19,260 bases of DNA, from assembly GCA_025934335.1 (NCBI GenBank), contig JAICYG010000035.1:1-19260 (forward strand). Direction: 5' to 3'. Below are positions 12,395 to 19,260 of the stretch, one piece after another. Below the pieces are notes generated by a model. The model did not search any database and was not told the DNA's origin. It saw nothing but the letters and a program-made list of their open reading frames with translations. Within the stretch, counting starts at the first letter, position 1, and each line of letters starts with the position of its first letter. The translations under genes and the position numbers were made by a program. This DNA is from Thermoleophilia bacterium. Lineage in GTDB: Bacteria; Actinomycetota; Thermoleophilia; Gaiellales; Gaiellaceae.

Positions 12395-14416
12395 ATGCGC
12401 TTGCGGACAGGCGGACAGCCGCGGAGAGCGCTGCTCGGCGCGACGATCGCGCCGGACGTCGCACTCGCGATGCTCGTGGTGGTCGCGGGCCTCGGTCTCT
12501 GGTCCGCGAACGACGCCGGCTACGCCGAGATCCTCTGGTACCCGGTCGGCCTGATCTTCCTCCTCCTCGCCGCCATGCTCGCGTGGACGACCCCGCAGCG
12601 ATCCCTCGACCGAGGCTCGACGATCGCGCTCGCGGCATTGAGCGCCTTTACGGCGTGGGCGTTCATGTCGATTCTCTGGGCCGGGGACCGGGGGCTTGCG
12701 CTCACCGGCGCGAACCGCTCGCTCGTCTACGTGGTGCTCTTCGTCGTCGTGGCTCGACGGCGGTGGCGCGGTCTCGCGGCGCTCGTCGCACTCGTTGCGT
12801 GGTCGGTGATCACGACCGCCTTCGGCGTCGCCGAGCTCGCGCGTGCCGACGACGTCAACCCCGCCGGCGCGTTCATCGCCGGACGATTCTCGTCGCCCGT
12901 TCAGTATGCGAATGCGAACGCGGCGCTCTTCGTGCTCGCTGCCTGGCCCTGTGTCATGGCGTTCACCGAGGCACGCCTCCGCTGGCCGTTCCGTGCCCTC
13001 GCGCTCGGGGTCGCCGTCGTCGCGGTCGAACTTGCGGTCCTCTCCCAGAGCAAGGGTGCGGCGATCGCCGTCGCGATCACCGTCGCCGTGGTGATCGCGC
13101 TCGTCCCACGGCGCGGTCGGCATCTCCTGCCGATCGCGATCGCGGCCGCGGTGACCTTCCTCTTCCACGTTCCCCTTCTGGACGTCTACAGGCAGGCCGA
13201 CCGGACTGGTGATACGCGGTCGCTCGTCTCCGCGGCCGTGGTCGCGATCGTCGCGTCGTTCGCGTGCGCGGTCGCCACGGGCGTCTTGGTCGCCGGCGTC
13301 GGCGAGCGACTCGTCGCCCGTTCACCCCGGGCGACGCGCCTCGGGAGCATCGCGTTCGTGACTGCGGCGGCGGTCGCTTCCGGGATCGCACTCGTCCTCG
13401 TGGTCGCGCACTTCGGCGGGCCGCGCGAGACCGCGCATCGCGCCTGGCATGCGTTCAGGTCTCCGGGCGAGACGGCCTCCTCGTCGCACTTCACCTCGAC
13501 TGCCGGCAACCACCGGTACGACTTCTGGCGCGTCGCGGCGCTGCAGTTCCGCCGGGATCCCCTCACGGGCGCCGGAATGGACAACTTCGCGACGGACTAC
13601 GTTCGCGAGCGGCGGAGTCACGAACAGCCGACGTATCCACACAGCCTCGAGGCGAGGCTCCTGGGCGGGACGGGCGCGGTGGGCTTTGCGCTGTTCGCCG
13701 TCTTCCTTGCGGCCGCTGCGTGGCAGACGATCAGTGCCGCCCGCCGTCGCTTCGGCGACCCCTTCGCCGCGGTCGGTTCGGCGGCGCTGGCGATGCTCGC
13801 CTACTGGTTTGCCCATGGGAGCGTCGACTGGCTGTGGGAGTTCCCCGGCGTCACCGCGCCCGTCGTCGTCGCGGTCGCGTGTTGCAGTCGCCGAAGCGAA
13901 CGGGAGCGCCGTCGCGTCCTCCCGGCATTCGTCCGGCACGGCCGCCGATTCGTCGCGGTCGCCGCCGTGGTCGTCTCGGCGCTCCTCCTCGCCCCGGCGT
14001 GGATCGCCGCACGTGACATCGCCTCTGCGACCGCCTCGTGGCGCACCGACCTCGCGGGGGCGTACGGTCGGCTCCAGGACGCGGCGTCCCTGAACCGGCT
14101 CAGCGACGAGCCGTACGTCGTGGCAGGAACGATCGCGGAACGGCGGCGCGATTGGCCGGAGGTGGAGCGCCAGTTCGCGCGGGCTCTGGCACGGAACCCG
14201 CAGAACTGGTACTCGCACCTCGAGCTAGGGCTGGCGCTCTCGATGCGCGGTGACTGGGCCGGGGCGATCGCCCAGCTGGAGCAGGCTCAGGCGCTCGATC
14301 CACGCGAAGAGCTCGTGGCGAGCACGCTCGCGACGCTGCGTGCGCGAGACCACGTCGACATCACGGCGCTCGATCGGGAGTTCCTGATCCGGACGCCGCT
14401 CGGCGCGGCCCGCTAG
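12395..14416 (+). CDS. O-antigen ligase / polymerase family membrane protein with C-terminal TPR-like region
   Basis: 673 aa. About a dozen hydrophobic segments fill residues 18-500. The large outer loop carries the Wzy_C-type signature: 'GNHRYDFWRVAALQF' (371-385), 'DPLTGAGMDNF' (388-398) and His416 in 'YPHSLEARLLGGTG'. Such proteins polymerise glycan repeats or ligate them to an acceptor at the outer face of the membrane. After a last helix (about 516-538) come residues 550-650, which read as TPR-like helices with 'NPQNWYSHLELGLALSMRGDW' spacing, continuing to 'ALDPREELV'. TPR tails like this are seen in bacterial O-antigen-ligase-fold proteins including protein O-glycosyl ligases. It starts 35 nt after the sugar transferase stop. 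Ligase versus polymerase is undecided. Confidence 0.85.
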   Translation: MRLRTGGQPRRALLGATIAPDVALAMLVVVAGLGLWSANDAGYAEILWYPVGLIFLLLAAMLAWTTPQRSLDRGSTIALAALSAFTAWAFMSILWAGDRGLALTGANRSLVYVVLFVVVARRRWRGLAALVALVAWSVITTAFGVAELARADDVNPAGAFIAGRFSSPVQYANANAALFVLAAWPCVMAFTEARLRWPFRALALGVAVVAVELAVLSQSKGAAIAVAITVAVVIALVPRRGRHLLPIAIAAAVTFLFHVPLLDVYRQADRTGDTRSLVSAAVVAIVASFACAVATGVLVAGVGERLVARSPRATRLGSIAFVTAAAVASGIALVLVVAHFGGPRETAHRAWHAFRSPGETASSSHFTSTAGNHRYDFWRVAALQFRRDPLTGAGMDNFATDYVRERRSHEQPTYPHSLEARLLGGTGAVGFALFAVFLAAAAWQTISAARRRFGDPFAAVGSAALAMLAYWFAHGSVDWLWEFPGVTAPVVVAVACCSRRSERERRRVLPAFVRHGRRFVAVAAVVVSALLLAPAWIAARDIASATASWRTDLAGAYGRLQDAASLNRLSDEPYVVAGTIAERRRDWPEVERQFARALARNPQNWYSHLELGLALSMRGDWAGAIAQLEQAQALDPREELVASTLATLRARDHVDITALDREFLIRTPLGAAR

Positions 14417-14422
14417 CCGCGT

Positions 14423-14448
14423 ACGGCCGATCCGCACCCGGGGGCCGT
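14423..14448. terminator. Candidate bidirectional terminator hairpin between convergent genes
   Basis: ACGGCC at 14423-14428 pairs with GGCCGT at 14443-14448, leaving a 14-nt loop, between the stop codons of the O-antigen ligase gene and the metallophosphoesterase gene. There is no T-tract on either strand. Weak evidence. Confidence 0.25.
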
Positions 14449-15662
14449 CAGTGGCACGCGGTCGTGCCCGAGTCGGCGAACGTGCTTCCCGCCTCCGGGA
14501 CGAAGCGCCAGCTGAAGCTGCTCTTGCCGAGCGTCAACGAAAGAATCCCGAACGTGCTGCTCTGGCGCACCACGCTGTTCGCCGCCGGCGGACCGAAGCC
14601 CGACAGGCTCCTGCCTCCGGTGCCGACGACGATCTCCGTGATGCCGTCCGGTGCCGCAACCCCATCCGGGTTCTGTGGCGCAAATCGCTCGTAGACGTGG
14701 GCGTGACCGTTCAGCACGAGGTCGGCGTGCGCGGCGTACAGGTCGCGCCAGAGCGCATCGACCGTCGTAGCGTCGCCGGCCAGCCCGGAGGTGAACCTCG
14801 GCTCGTGCCAGTACGCCGCCGTGCAAACGGACGGATGTGCGGCGAGGTCCGCGGCGAGCCACTGCTCCTGCGGCGACCCCTTTCCGCAGCCGCCGATGTC
14901 CGCACAGTTGCTGTTCAGGACGACGACGTGCCAGCCGCCGAGGTCGTAGCTGTAATAGCCCTTCGTCGGGTCGCCGGCCTTGGCTCCCCAGTACGCGAAA
15001 TAGCCGCTCGCATTGGTGCCCTTCGGACACCCGACCTTCGTCGTGCCGTACTCGTGATCGCCGGCGCTCGGGTGCGTGATCGCCTGGTACTTGCCCCACG
15101 TGGAGCCGTACGAGACCTTGTACGCGTCGAGGACGCCGCATTCGTACTGCTCGTCTCCCAGCGTGAAGACGGCGTGGTAGTGATGCTTGCCGAGCAGCGC
15201 CGCCGTCTGGCGCTGGTGGCACACGGTGCCGGTCCCGGCGTACCCGGGCTGGTTCGGGTCACAGGCGATGTCACCGGCCGCGGCGACGCTGACGTTGACG
15301 TAGACCGAGCGTGTCGCCGACACCGAGAGGGGCGCGCCGCGGCGGGTCACGAGCAGCGCTTGCACCTTGTGCGTCCCGGGGGCGAGGAAACCGCTCGTAC
15401 CCCAACGCGTTGCCTTCGGCACCGAGCGCTGCTGCTTCCCGTCCACCCGGAGCTTCCACCTCGCTCCCGTCGGCGCGCGGGAGACGGCGACCTTCGCGAC
15501 GACCCGCGAATCGGCGATGCCTGCCGTGACCAGACGGATCGAAGGCTTCGCAGAGGAGCGCGCCTGAGACGCAGCCGCAGGCAGCAGGCCCACCGACACG
15601 AGTGCCGCCACGGTCGCTGTCAGTAGGGCGCGCCATGCCGCACGCCGGCTCGAGCTCTGCAC
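14448..15662 (-). CDS. Secreted metallophosphoesterase (purple-acid-phosphatase-like)
   Basis: 404 aa. A signal peptide covers about 1-32 (twin Arg at 6-7, hydrophobic 12-31), so the enzyme acts outside the membrane. A beta-rich region (about 40-124) precedes the calcineurin-like phosphoesterase domain. Metal ligands are visible: Asp131 in 'AAGDIACD', Asp170 in 'TLGDEQYECG', Asp202-His203 in 'GDHEYG', His286 in 'YWHEPRF', and His320 and His322 in 'NGHAHVYERF'. In the third motif the usual Asn of GNHE is Asp. The cysteines (for example 148, 175, 211, 253, 259, 280) fit a secreted, disulfide-bonded protein. GTG 15662 is preceded by a clear GGAG-type ribosome site. Substrate unknown; a phosphomonoester or nucleotide phosphatase is likely. 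Confidence 0.88.
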   Translation of the reverse strand: MQSSSRRAAWRALLTATVAALVSVGLLPAAASQARSSAKPSIRLVTAGIADSRVVAKVAVSRAPTGARWKLRVDGKQQRSVPKATRWGTSGFLAPGTHKVQALLVTRRGAPLSVSATRSVYVNVSVAAAGDIACDPNQPGYAGTGTVCHQRQTAALLGKHHYHAVFTLGDEQYECGVLDAYKVSYGSTWGKYQAITHPSAGDHEYGTTKVGCPKGTNASGYFAYWGAKAGDPTKGYYSYDLGGWHVVVLNSNCADIGGCGKGSPQEQWLAADLAAHPSVCTAAYWHEPRFTSGLAGDATTVDALWRDLYAAHADLVLNGHAHVYERFAPQNPDGVAAPDGITEIVVGTGGRSLSGFGPPAANSVVRQSSTFGILSLTLGKSSFSWRFVPEAGSTFADSGTTACH

Positions 15663-15773
15663 GTCTCTCCTCTCTACGCCTGTCTCGTTCCCCGGAGGTG
15701 CGCGAACGGTAGCGGATGCCGCCGAACGGTTCGCACTTGAGACTCAACCGCCCGGCGTTGTAGCCTCGCCCCG
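15663..15773. promoter_or_regulatory. Divergent promoter region with two palindromes and a direct repeat
   Basis: This 111-bp gap separates two divergent genes for secreted proteins. CGAACGGT occurs at 15703-15710 and again at 15723-15730, exactly 20 bp apart, or about two helical turns. The second copy sits in a perfect palindrome, CGAAC-G-GTTCG (15723-15733). A second perfect palindrome, TTGAG-A-CTCAA, is at 15737-15747. TTGAGA (15737-15742) with TAGCCT (15761-15766) could serve as a -35/-10 pair for the plus-strand gene, placing the transcript start within a few bases of its GTG. These look like sites for a regulator serving both genes; no regulator is identified. Confidence 0.4.
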
Positions 15774-16829
15774 GTGACGCGCAAGCTCGACAGCGCGCCG
15801 TGGCTCGTCGCATTCGCTGCATGCGCCGCGTTCTTCGCAGCGGCCGTGGCCACGGTACGTGCGGCCCCGACGAAGAGCCGCTGCACGAAGACCACGTCAC
15901 CGGGGCGGAACCTGCAGCGATTCGTCGACACTCTCCCGGCGGGGGCAGTCGGCTGTCTCACCGCCGGCACCTACGACGTGACGAGGCTGGTCGTGCGTAC
16001 CCGCGGGCGAGCCGGTGTGACGCGGACGCTTCGCAGCAGCGACCCCCATCGGCGCGCGACCATCAAGGGCTCCGTCTGGGTCGCGAAATCGGCGTCGTAC
16101 TGGACGCTCGAGGACCTCAACTTCGACGGAAGGAATGCACGCAACCTCCCCAGCCCGATCGTCAACGGCGACCACACGACCTGGCGTCGTGTCGAAATCA
16201 CGAACCACCACGCCGGCGACGGCGGGACGTCGGGCGGCATCTGCTTCGTCCTAGGCGACACCTCTCGGTGGGGCATCCCCCATGACACTGCGATCGTGCA
16301 GAGCCGCATCCATGACTGCGGCGTCTCCGACAACGGGAACCACGGCATCTACATCGAGGCCACGGGCGGAGACACGCTGATCGCGAACAACTGGATCTAC
16401 CGGAACGGTGACCGCGGCATCCAGCTCTTCCCGGACGCCGCGCACGTTCTCATCGTCCACAACGTCATCGACGGCAATGGGTCCGGCGTCATCTTCTCGG
16501 GGACCGGCCCGTACGCTTCCCATCACAACGTCGTCAGCGGGAACATCATCAGCAACTCGCAGAACCGGTGGAACGTCGAGAGCTGGTACCCGAACGGCGT
16601 CGGCGGCGCGGTCGGCAACGTGGTGGCCGGAAACTGCTTCTGGGCGAGCAACGTGACGCCCCGCTACGACCACGATGGCGGCATTGCACCGCCGGACGGC
16701 TTCACCGTCGGCTCGAACGTGGTCGAGCACCCGCTCTATCTCGCGCGGCAGCGGAACGACCTGCGGCTCACGAGCGGCAGCGGCTGCAGCGGCTACGGCC
16801 CGCGCCGCGGGCGGGCGCCGCTGTGGTGA
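15774..16829 (+). CDS. Secreted right-handed parallel beta-helix protein
   Basis: 351 aa. A signal peptide spans about 1-31 (basic start, hydrophobic 9-30, cut near Val-Arg-Ala-Ala). The rest reads as successive PbH1-type rungs, with regularly spaced Asn, Asp, Gly and Val/Ile: 'GIYIEATGGDTLIANNWIYRN', 'GIQLFPDAAHVLIVHNVIDGNGSG' in part, and 'NVVSGNIISNSQNRW'. Such folds occur in pectate lyases, alginate epimerases and other polysaccharide-acting proteins. I see no catalytic set, so a lyase call would be too strong. The GTG at 15774 has no ribosome site in front, and a leaderless transcript is possible. It ends 21 nt from the convergent propeller gene. It could process or bind the polysaccharide made by the neighbouring cluster; this is inference. 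Confidence 0.82.
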   Translation: MTRKLDSAPWLVAFAACAAFFAAAVATVRAAPTKSRCTKTTSPGRNLQRFVDTLPAGAVGCLTAGTYDVTRLVVRTRGRAGVTRTLRSSDPHRRATIKGSVWVAKSASYWTLEDLNFDGRNARNLPSPIVNGDHTTWRRVEITNHHAGDGGTSGGICFVLGDTSRWGIPHDTAIVQSRIHDCGVSDNGNHGIYIEATGGDTLIANNWIYRNGDRGIQLFPDAAHVLIVHNVIDGNGSGVIFSGTGPYASHHNVVSGNIISNSQNRWNVESWYPNGVGGAVGNVVAGNCFWASNVTPRYDHDGGIAPPDGFTVGSNVVEHPLYLARQRNDLRLTSGSGCSGYGPRRGRAPLW

Positions 16830-16850
16830 GCGCCCTGACTCCTCCGGACC

Positions 16851-17990
16851 TCAGCGGACGTAGCCGAGGCCCGTTCGTGTGGTCGTGCCGACGACCCTCG
16901 TGCCGCGCCAGTCGATCTCGAGCATCTTGCGCGTCTCCCGCAGGGGCGCCAGGAATGCGACGACGCGCCGCGTGCGTGTGTCGATGACGTCGCCCGAGTC
17001 GCCGACGTAGAGGTACCGCCCGTCCCGCGACGTCTGGAGCCACCCGTCACGAGCGCAGTCGTAGGCGCATGGGGACTCGTTCCCCGTCAAGGGGTGCCGG
17101 AGCCTGATCGAAGCGACGAGCCGCGGACGCCGCGCGCCCCCGCGGCTCACGTCGAAGACATGGACAGCGCTGTTCGGCCCGTCGATGACGTAGAGCCGGC
17201 GCTCGTCCGGCGCGAGGCTGATGCCGTGGCTCGGCGCACTCGGCCGATACGTGCTCGGGTCGTACCGGTACCCGGGGACGCGCACGGTGTAGAGGACACG
17301 CCCGGTCCGGGCATCGCTCAGCTGAAATCCGAGGAGGCCCGTCGCAGTCGTGTACGCGAGCGTCTGGCGGCCGTTGATGGTGAACGGCCGGACTCCTTCG
17401 AGGAGGGGCCCGACCCGCCGCACGACGCGGCCGGAGGAGGTCGAGACGGCGACGAGGTACGAGTCGGTCCGGCCGCCAAGCCACACCAGGCGGCCGTCCA
17501 GGCCGACCACCGTGTTGTGCGGCCCCCTGCCGCCCGAGACCTTGCCACGCAGCGCGCCCGTGTCGGCAGCTATGACGAGCCAGTCCGTGCCGGTCGAGAG
17601 CTCGCCGGTCGGAAGGTAGATCGTCCGTCCGTCGGGTGTGACCGCGAAGCTGTCGATGCCGGTCCCGTACGAGCGGGTCCAGACGACGCGGCCGCTACGG
17701 AGGTCGACCGCAGCCAGCGAGCCGGTCGACCCGCTCCCCCCGCCGCCGTCTCCGCCGAAGGACACGTACAGTCGCTGGTAGCGGAGGCTCGCCCCGACGC
17801 CTCGTACGCCGCGCGCCTCCGGGAGCGGAATCGTCTGGACGAGCCGGTGCGCGTGGTCGATGTCGAAGACGCTGACGCTGCCGTCCGTGACCACGTACTC
17901 CAGGTGGCGCGTCTGCACGACCGCCGCCTGCGTCCGACCCCCGCCGCAGACGATCGCGACGGCCGCCGCCGCGAGCACCATCACCCGCAC
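16851..17990 (-). CDS. Secreted beta-propeller (YVTN/PQQ-like repeat) protein
   Basis: 379 aa from the GTG at 17990, 10 nt after the previous stop. Starts at 17984 (GTG) and 17981 (ATG) are possible and change little. The signal peptide 'MRVMVLAAAAVAIVCGGG' is followed by blade-like repeats: 'VFDIDHAHRLVQTIPLP', 'AAVDLRSGRVVWTRSYG', 'FAVTPDGRTIYLPTGE', 'VAVSTSSGRVVRRVG', 'ISLAPDERRLYVID' and 'QTSRDGRYLYVGDSG'. The pattern of strand, turn and 'PDG/DGR.hY' is that of YVTN-type seven-bladed propellers, which usually bind partners outside the cell. A poly-Gly stretch lies near residues 76-84. No enzyme signature is present. It is close behind the modular repeat protein and probably forms a two-gene unit with it. 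Confidence 0.8.
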   Translation of the reverse strand: MRVMVLAAAAVAIVCGGGRTQAAVVQTRHLEYVVTDGSVSVFDIDHAHRLVQTIPLPEARGVRGVGASLRYQRLYVSFGGDGGGGSGSTGSLAAVDLRSGRVVWTRSYGTGIDSFAVTPDGRTIYLPTGELSTGTDWLVIAADTGALRGKVSGGRGPHNTVVGLDGRLVWLGGRTDSYLVAVSTSSGRVVRRVGPLLEGVRPFTINGRQTLAYTTATGLLGFQLSDARTGRVLYTVRVPGYRYDPSTYRPSAPSHGISLAPDERRLYVIDGPNSAVHVFDVSRGGARRPRLVASIRLRHPLTGNESPCAYDCARDGWLQTSRDGRYLYVGDSGDVIDTRTRRVVAFLAPLRETRKMLEIDWRGTRVVGTTTRTGLGYVR

Positions 17991-18000
17991 GGCCGGACGC

Positions 18001-19260
18001 CTACGGAGTCGTGTAGCTCGCGTAGACCGACATCTCCTCGGAGTCGATCGTCGGCGTGCCGAACGGATTGCTCGGCCCCGACGTGTAACTGTCGGCGTTG
18101 TAGTCTCGGCTGCCTCCGACGGATGTCCAGCGGAACGCTGCGACATGCGACGTGTTGCCGGAGATGATCCCGATCCAGTAGTTCCCCGCGGAGAGCGCGA
18201 CCGGTGACGAGAACACGAGGTCGTACCAGCCGGCGGGGTTCGACGAGCTGAACGTGAACGGGGTCGAGACCGCGACCAGTGCCCCCGGCGCACCTCCGGT
18301 GTCCGCGTAGATGAGGCCCTCGAAGAGCTGCGTGCCCGATGTGCCGGCCGGCTGCAGGTAGATGGAGAGCTTCGAGACGTGGGCGGCGGTGCCGAGGGTG
18401 TACCGGTTGACGCGCTTCCTGTCCGCGAGGATCGGGTCCGGGTTCGCGCCGACGGTCGTCGTCCCGAAGGTGCCGCTCGTCGTGCCGGCGGTCACGACGG
18501 CCGTCTGATTCGACGTGGCGGAGGCAGAGCCGCCGGCGTTCGTCGCGGTGACGGTCGCCCGCAGCGTAGAGCCGACGTCCGCGGAGGCGACGACATAGGA
18601 GGCGCTCGTCGCGGTCGCGATCGACGTGCAGCTCGCACCGCCCGTATCGCACCGCAGCCACTGGTACGCGTAGGACGTCGGGCTGTTCGACCAGGTGCCG
18701 TTCGAGACCGTGAGCGTCTGTCCCTGCCCTGCCTGCCCACTGACCGCGGGCAGCACCGCGTTCACCGGCGGCGACGGAGCGGCTCCCATCGTGTAGCTCG
18801 CGTAGATCGACATGAGCTCACTGTCGATCGTTGCGCTCCCGAACGGGTTGGTCGGGCCGGAGCCGTAGGAGTTCGAGTTGTACGCGCGACTGTTCGTGCT
18901 CCTCGTGAACCTCAGCGCCGCGACCCGCGCCGTGCCGCCGCTGATCGCGCCGACCCAGTAGGTTCCGGCCGGCAGCGACACCGGCGAGGAGAACGGCAGG
19001 TCGTACCACCCTGCGGCCGACCCGGACTGGAAGGTCACCTGCGAGGTCACGCCGAGCAGTGCCGACGGCTTACCGCCGCTGTCCGAGTAGATGACGCCCT
19101 TGAACACCTCGGTTCCCGACTTGCCGCCGGGTTCCAGGTACATCGACAGCTTCGTCACGTTCCCGGAGACTCCGAGCGAGAAGTGGTTCACGCGCTTTCG
19201 GTCGATCGTGAGCGGATCGGAGCTGCCGCCCACGGTCGTCACACCGAAGGTGCCGTTCGA
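18001..19260 (-). CDS. Modular extracellular repeat protein, 5' end beyond the window
   Basis: 419 residues are visible and the frame stays open at the right edge, so the N-terminus is missing. The layout is module A, an Ig-like domain, and module B. The modules share 'DRKRVN', 'GWYDL.FSSPV.L.AG.YW.G', 'NPFG..TIDSE.MS.YASYT' and lie 260 residues apart (780 bp). Each is about 150 aa of predicted beta structure, probably a jelly-roll or carbohydrate-binding-like fold, though I cannot assign a family. The Ig-like domain (visible residues about 165-256) carries 'YAYQWLRCDTGGASC' and 'SADVGSTLRATVTATNAGG', a repeat common in Solirubrobacterales surface proteins from memory. No enzymatic motif is visible. 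A surface adhesin or structural role is likely. Confidence 0.8.
   Translation of the reverse strand, partial: SNGTFGVTTVGGSSDPLTIDRKRVNHFSLGVSGNVTKLSMYLEPGGKSGTEVFKGVIYSDSGGKPSALLGVTSQVTFQSGSAAGWYDLPFSSPVSLPAGTYWVGAISGGTARVAALRFTRSTNSRAYNSNSYGSGPTNPFGSATIDSELMSIYASYTMGAAPSPPVNAVLPAVSGQAGQGQTLTVSNGTWSNSPTSYAYQWLRCDTGGASCTSIATATSASYVVASADVGSTLRATVTATNAGGSASATSNQTAVVTAGTTSGTFGTTTVGANPDPILADRKRVNRYTLGTAAHVSKLSIYLQPAGTSGTQLFEGLIYADTGGAPGALVAVSTPFTFSSSNPAGWYDLVFSSPVALSAGNYWIGIISGNTSHVAAFRWTSVGGSRDYNADSYTSGPSNPFGTPTIDSEEMSVYASYTTP
18008..18480 (-). repeat. Module copy B of a 780-bp-period internal repeat
   Basis: This stretch aligns without shifts to 18788-19260 at an offset of 780 bp. For example, 'gtgtagctcgcgtaga' occurs at 18011 and at 18791. 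The identity is visible at the DNA level but is clearly diverged, consistent with an old within-gene duplication. Confidence 0.75.
18788..19260 (-). repeat. Module copy A of the 780-bp-period internal repeat, running into the window edge
   Basis: Partner of 18008-18480. It reaches the edge in register, so the gene may carry further copies beyond the window. Confidence 0.7.

Noticed and set aside
16830..16850. Terminator between the convergent beta-helix and propeller genes
   Set aside because: Only 21 bp, with no convincing stem and no T-tract on either strand.

Overview
The window is GC-rich DNA with densely packed genes, frequent GTG starts and 4-bp stop/start overlaps. It most resembles a high-GC actinobacterium, probably of the Thermoleophilia (Gaiella/Solirubrobacter-like). 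Three things support this: the order MBL hydrolase-hisS-aspS, the secreted Ig-like repeat built around a 'YAYQWLRCD...ADVGSTLRATVTATN' core, and a non-discriminating-type AspRS. The taxon is inferred from family knowledge, not from any search.

Left part, minus strand (10044 down to 1): one uninterrupted run of same-direction genes. In order of transcription: hutH, an 87-aa two-helix membrane protein, hutU, hutI, a 138-aa membrane protein, an MBL-fold hydrolase, hisS, aspS, a 224-aa membrane protein with a Glu/Pro-rich middle, and a small RlpA-like barrel protein. Next comes a structured RNA that I identify as 6S RNA (about 20-190). The first three codons of another gene, plausibly rarA, lie at the very edge. 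Five of the junctions are GTGA or ATGA overlaps and the other gaps are 2-13 nt, so the first three steps of histidine breakdown and the His and Asp tRNA synthetases are probably co-transcribed. The last step of histidine degradation is not in the window.

Middle, plus strand (10045-14416): a decayed MFS transporter remnant lies between the hut promoter region and an envelope cluster. The cluster holds a 78-aa sortase-type (LPFTG) surface protein, a polyprenyl-phosphate hexose-1-phosphate transferase that would start glycan synthesis on the lipid carrier, and an O-antigen-ligase/polymerase-type membrane protein with a C-terminal TPR-like region. Together they look like part of a surface-polysaccharide locus.

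Right part (14448-19260): secreted proteins. A metallophosphoesterase (minus) and a parallel beta-helix protein (plus) diverge from a 111-bp region containing two short palindromes and a direct repeat. They are followed by a secreted beta-propeller protein and the 3' part of a large modular protein with two copies of a ~150-aa module around an Ig-like domain (both minus). That last gene continues past the right edge.

The points I rate highest are the 6S RNA, the hut/aaRS overlapping operon with its embedded small membrane protein, and the LPXTG micro-protein at the head of the polysaccharide cluster. I found no CRISPR array, tRNA, rRNA or insertion sequence.
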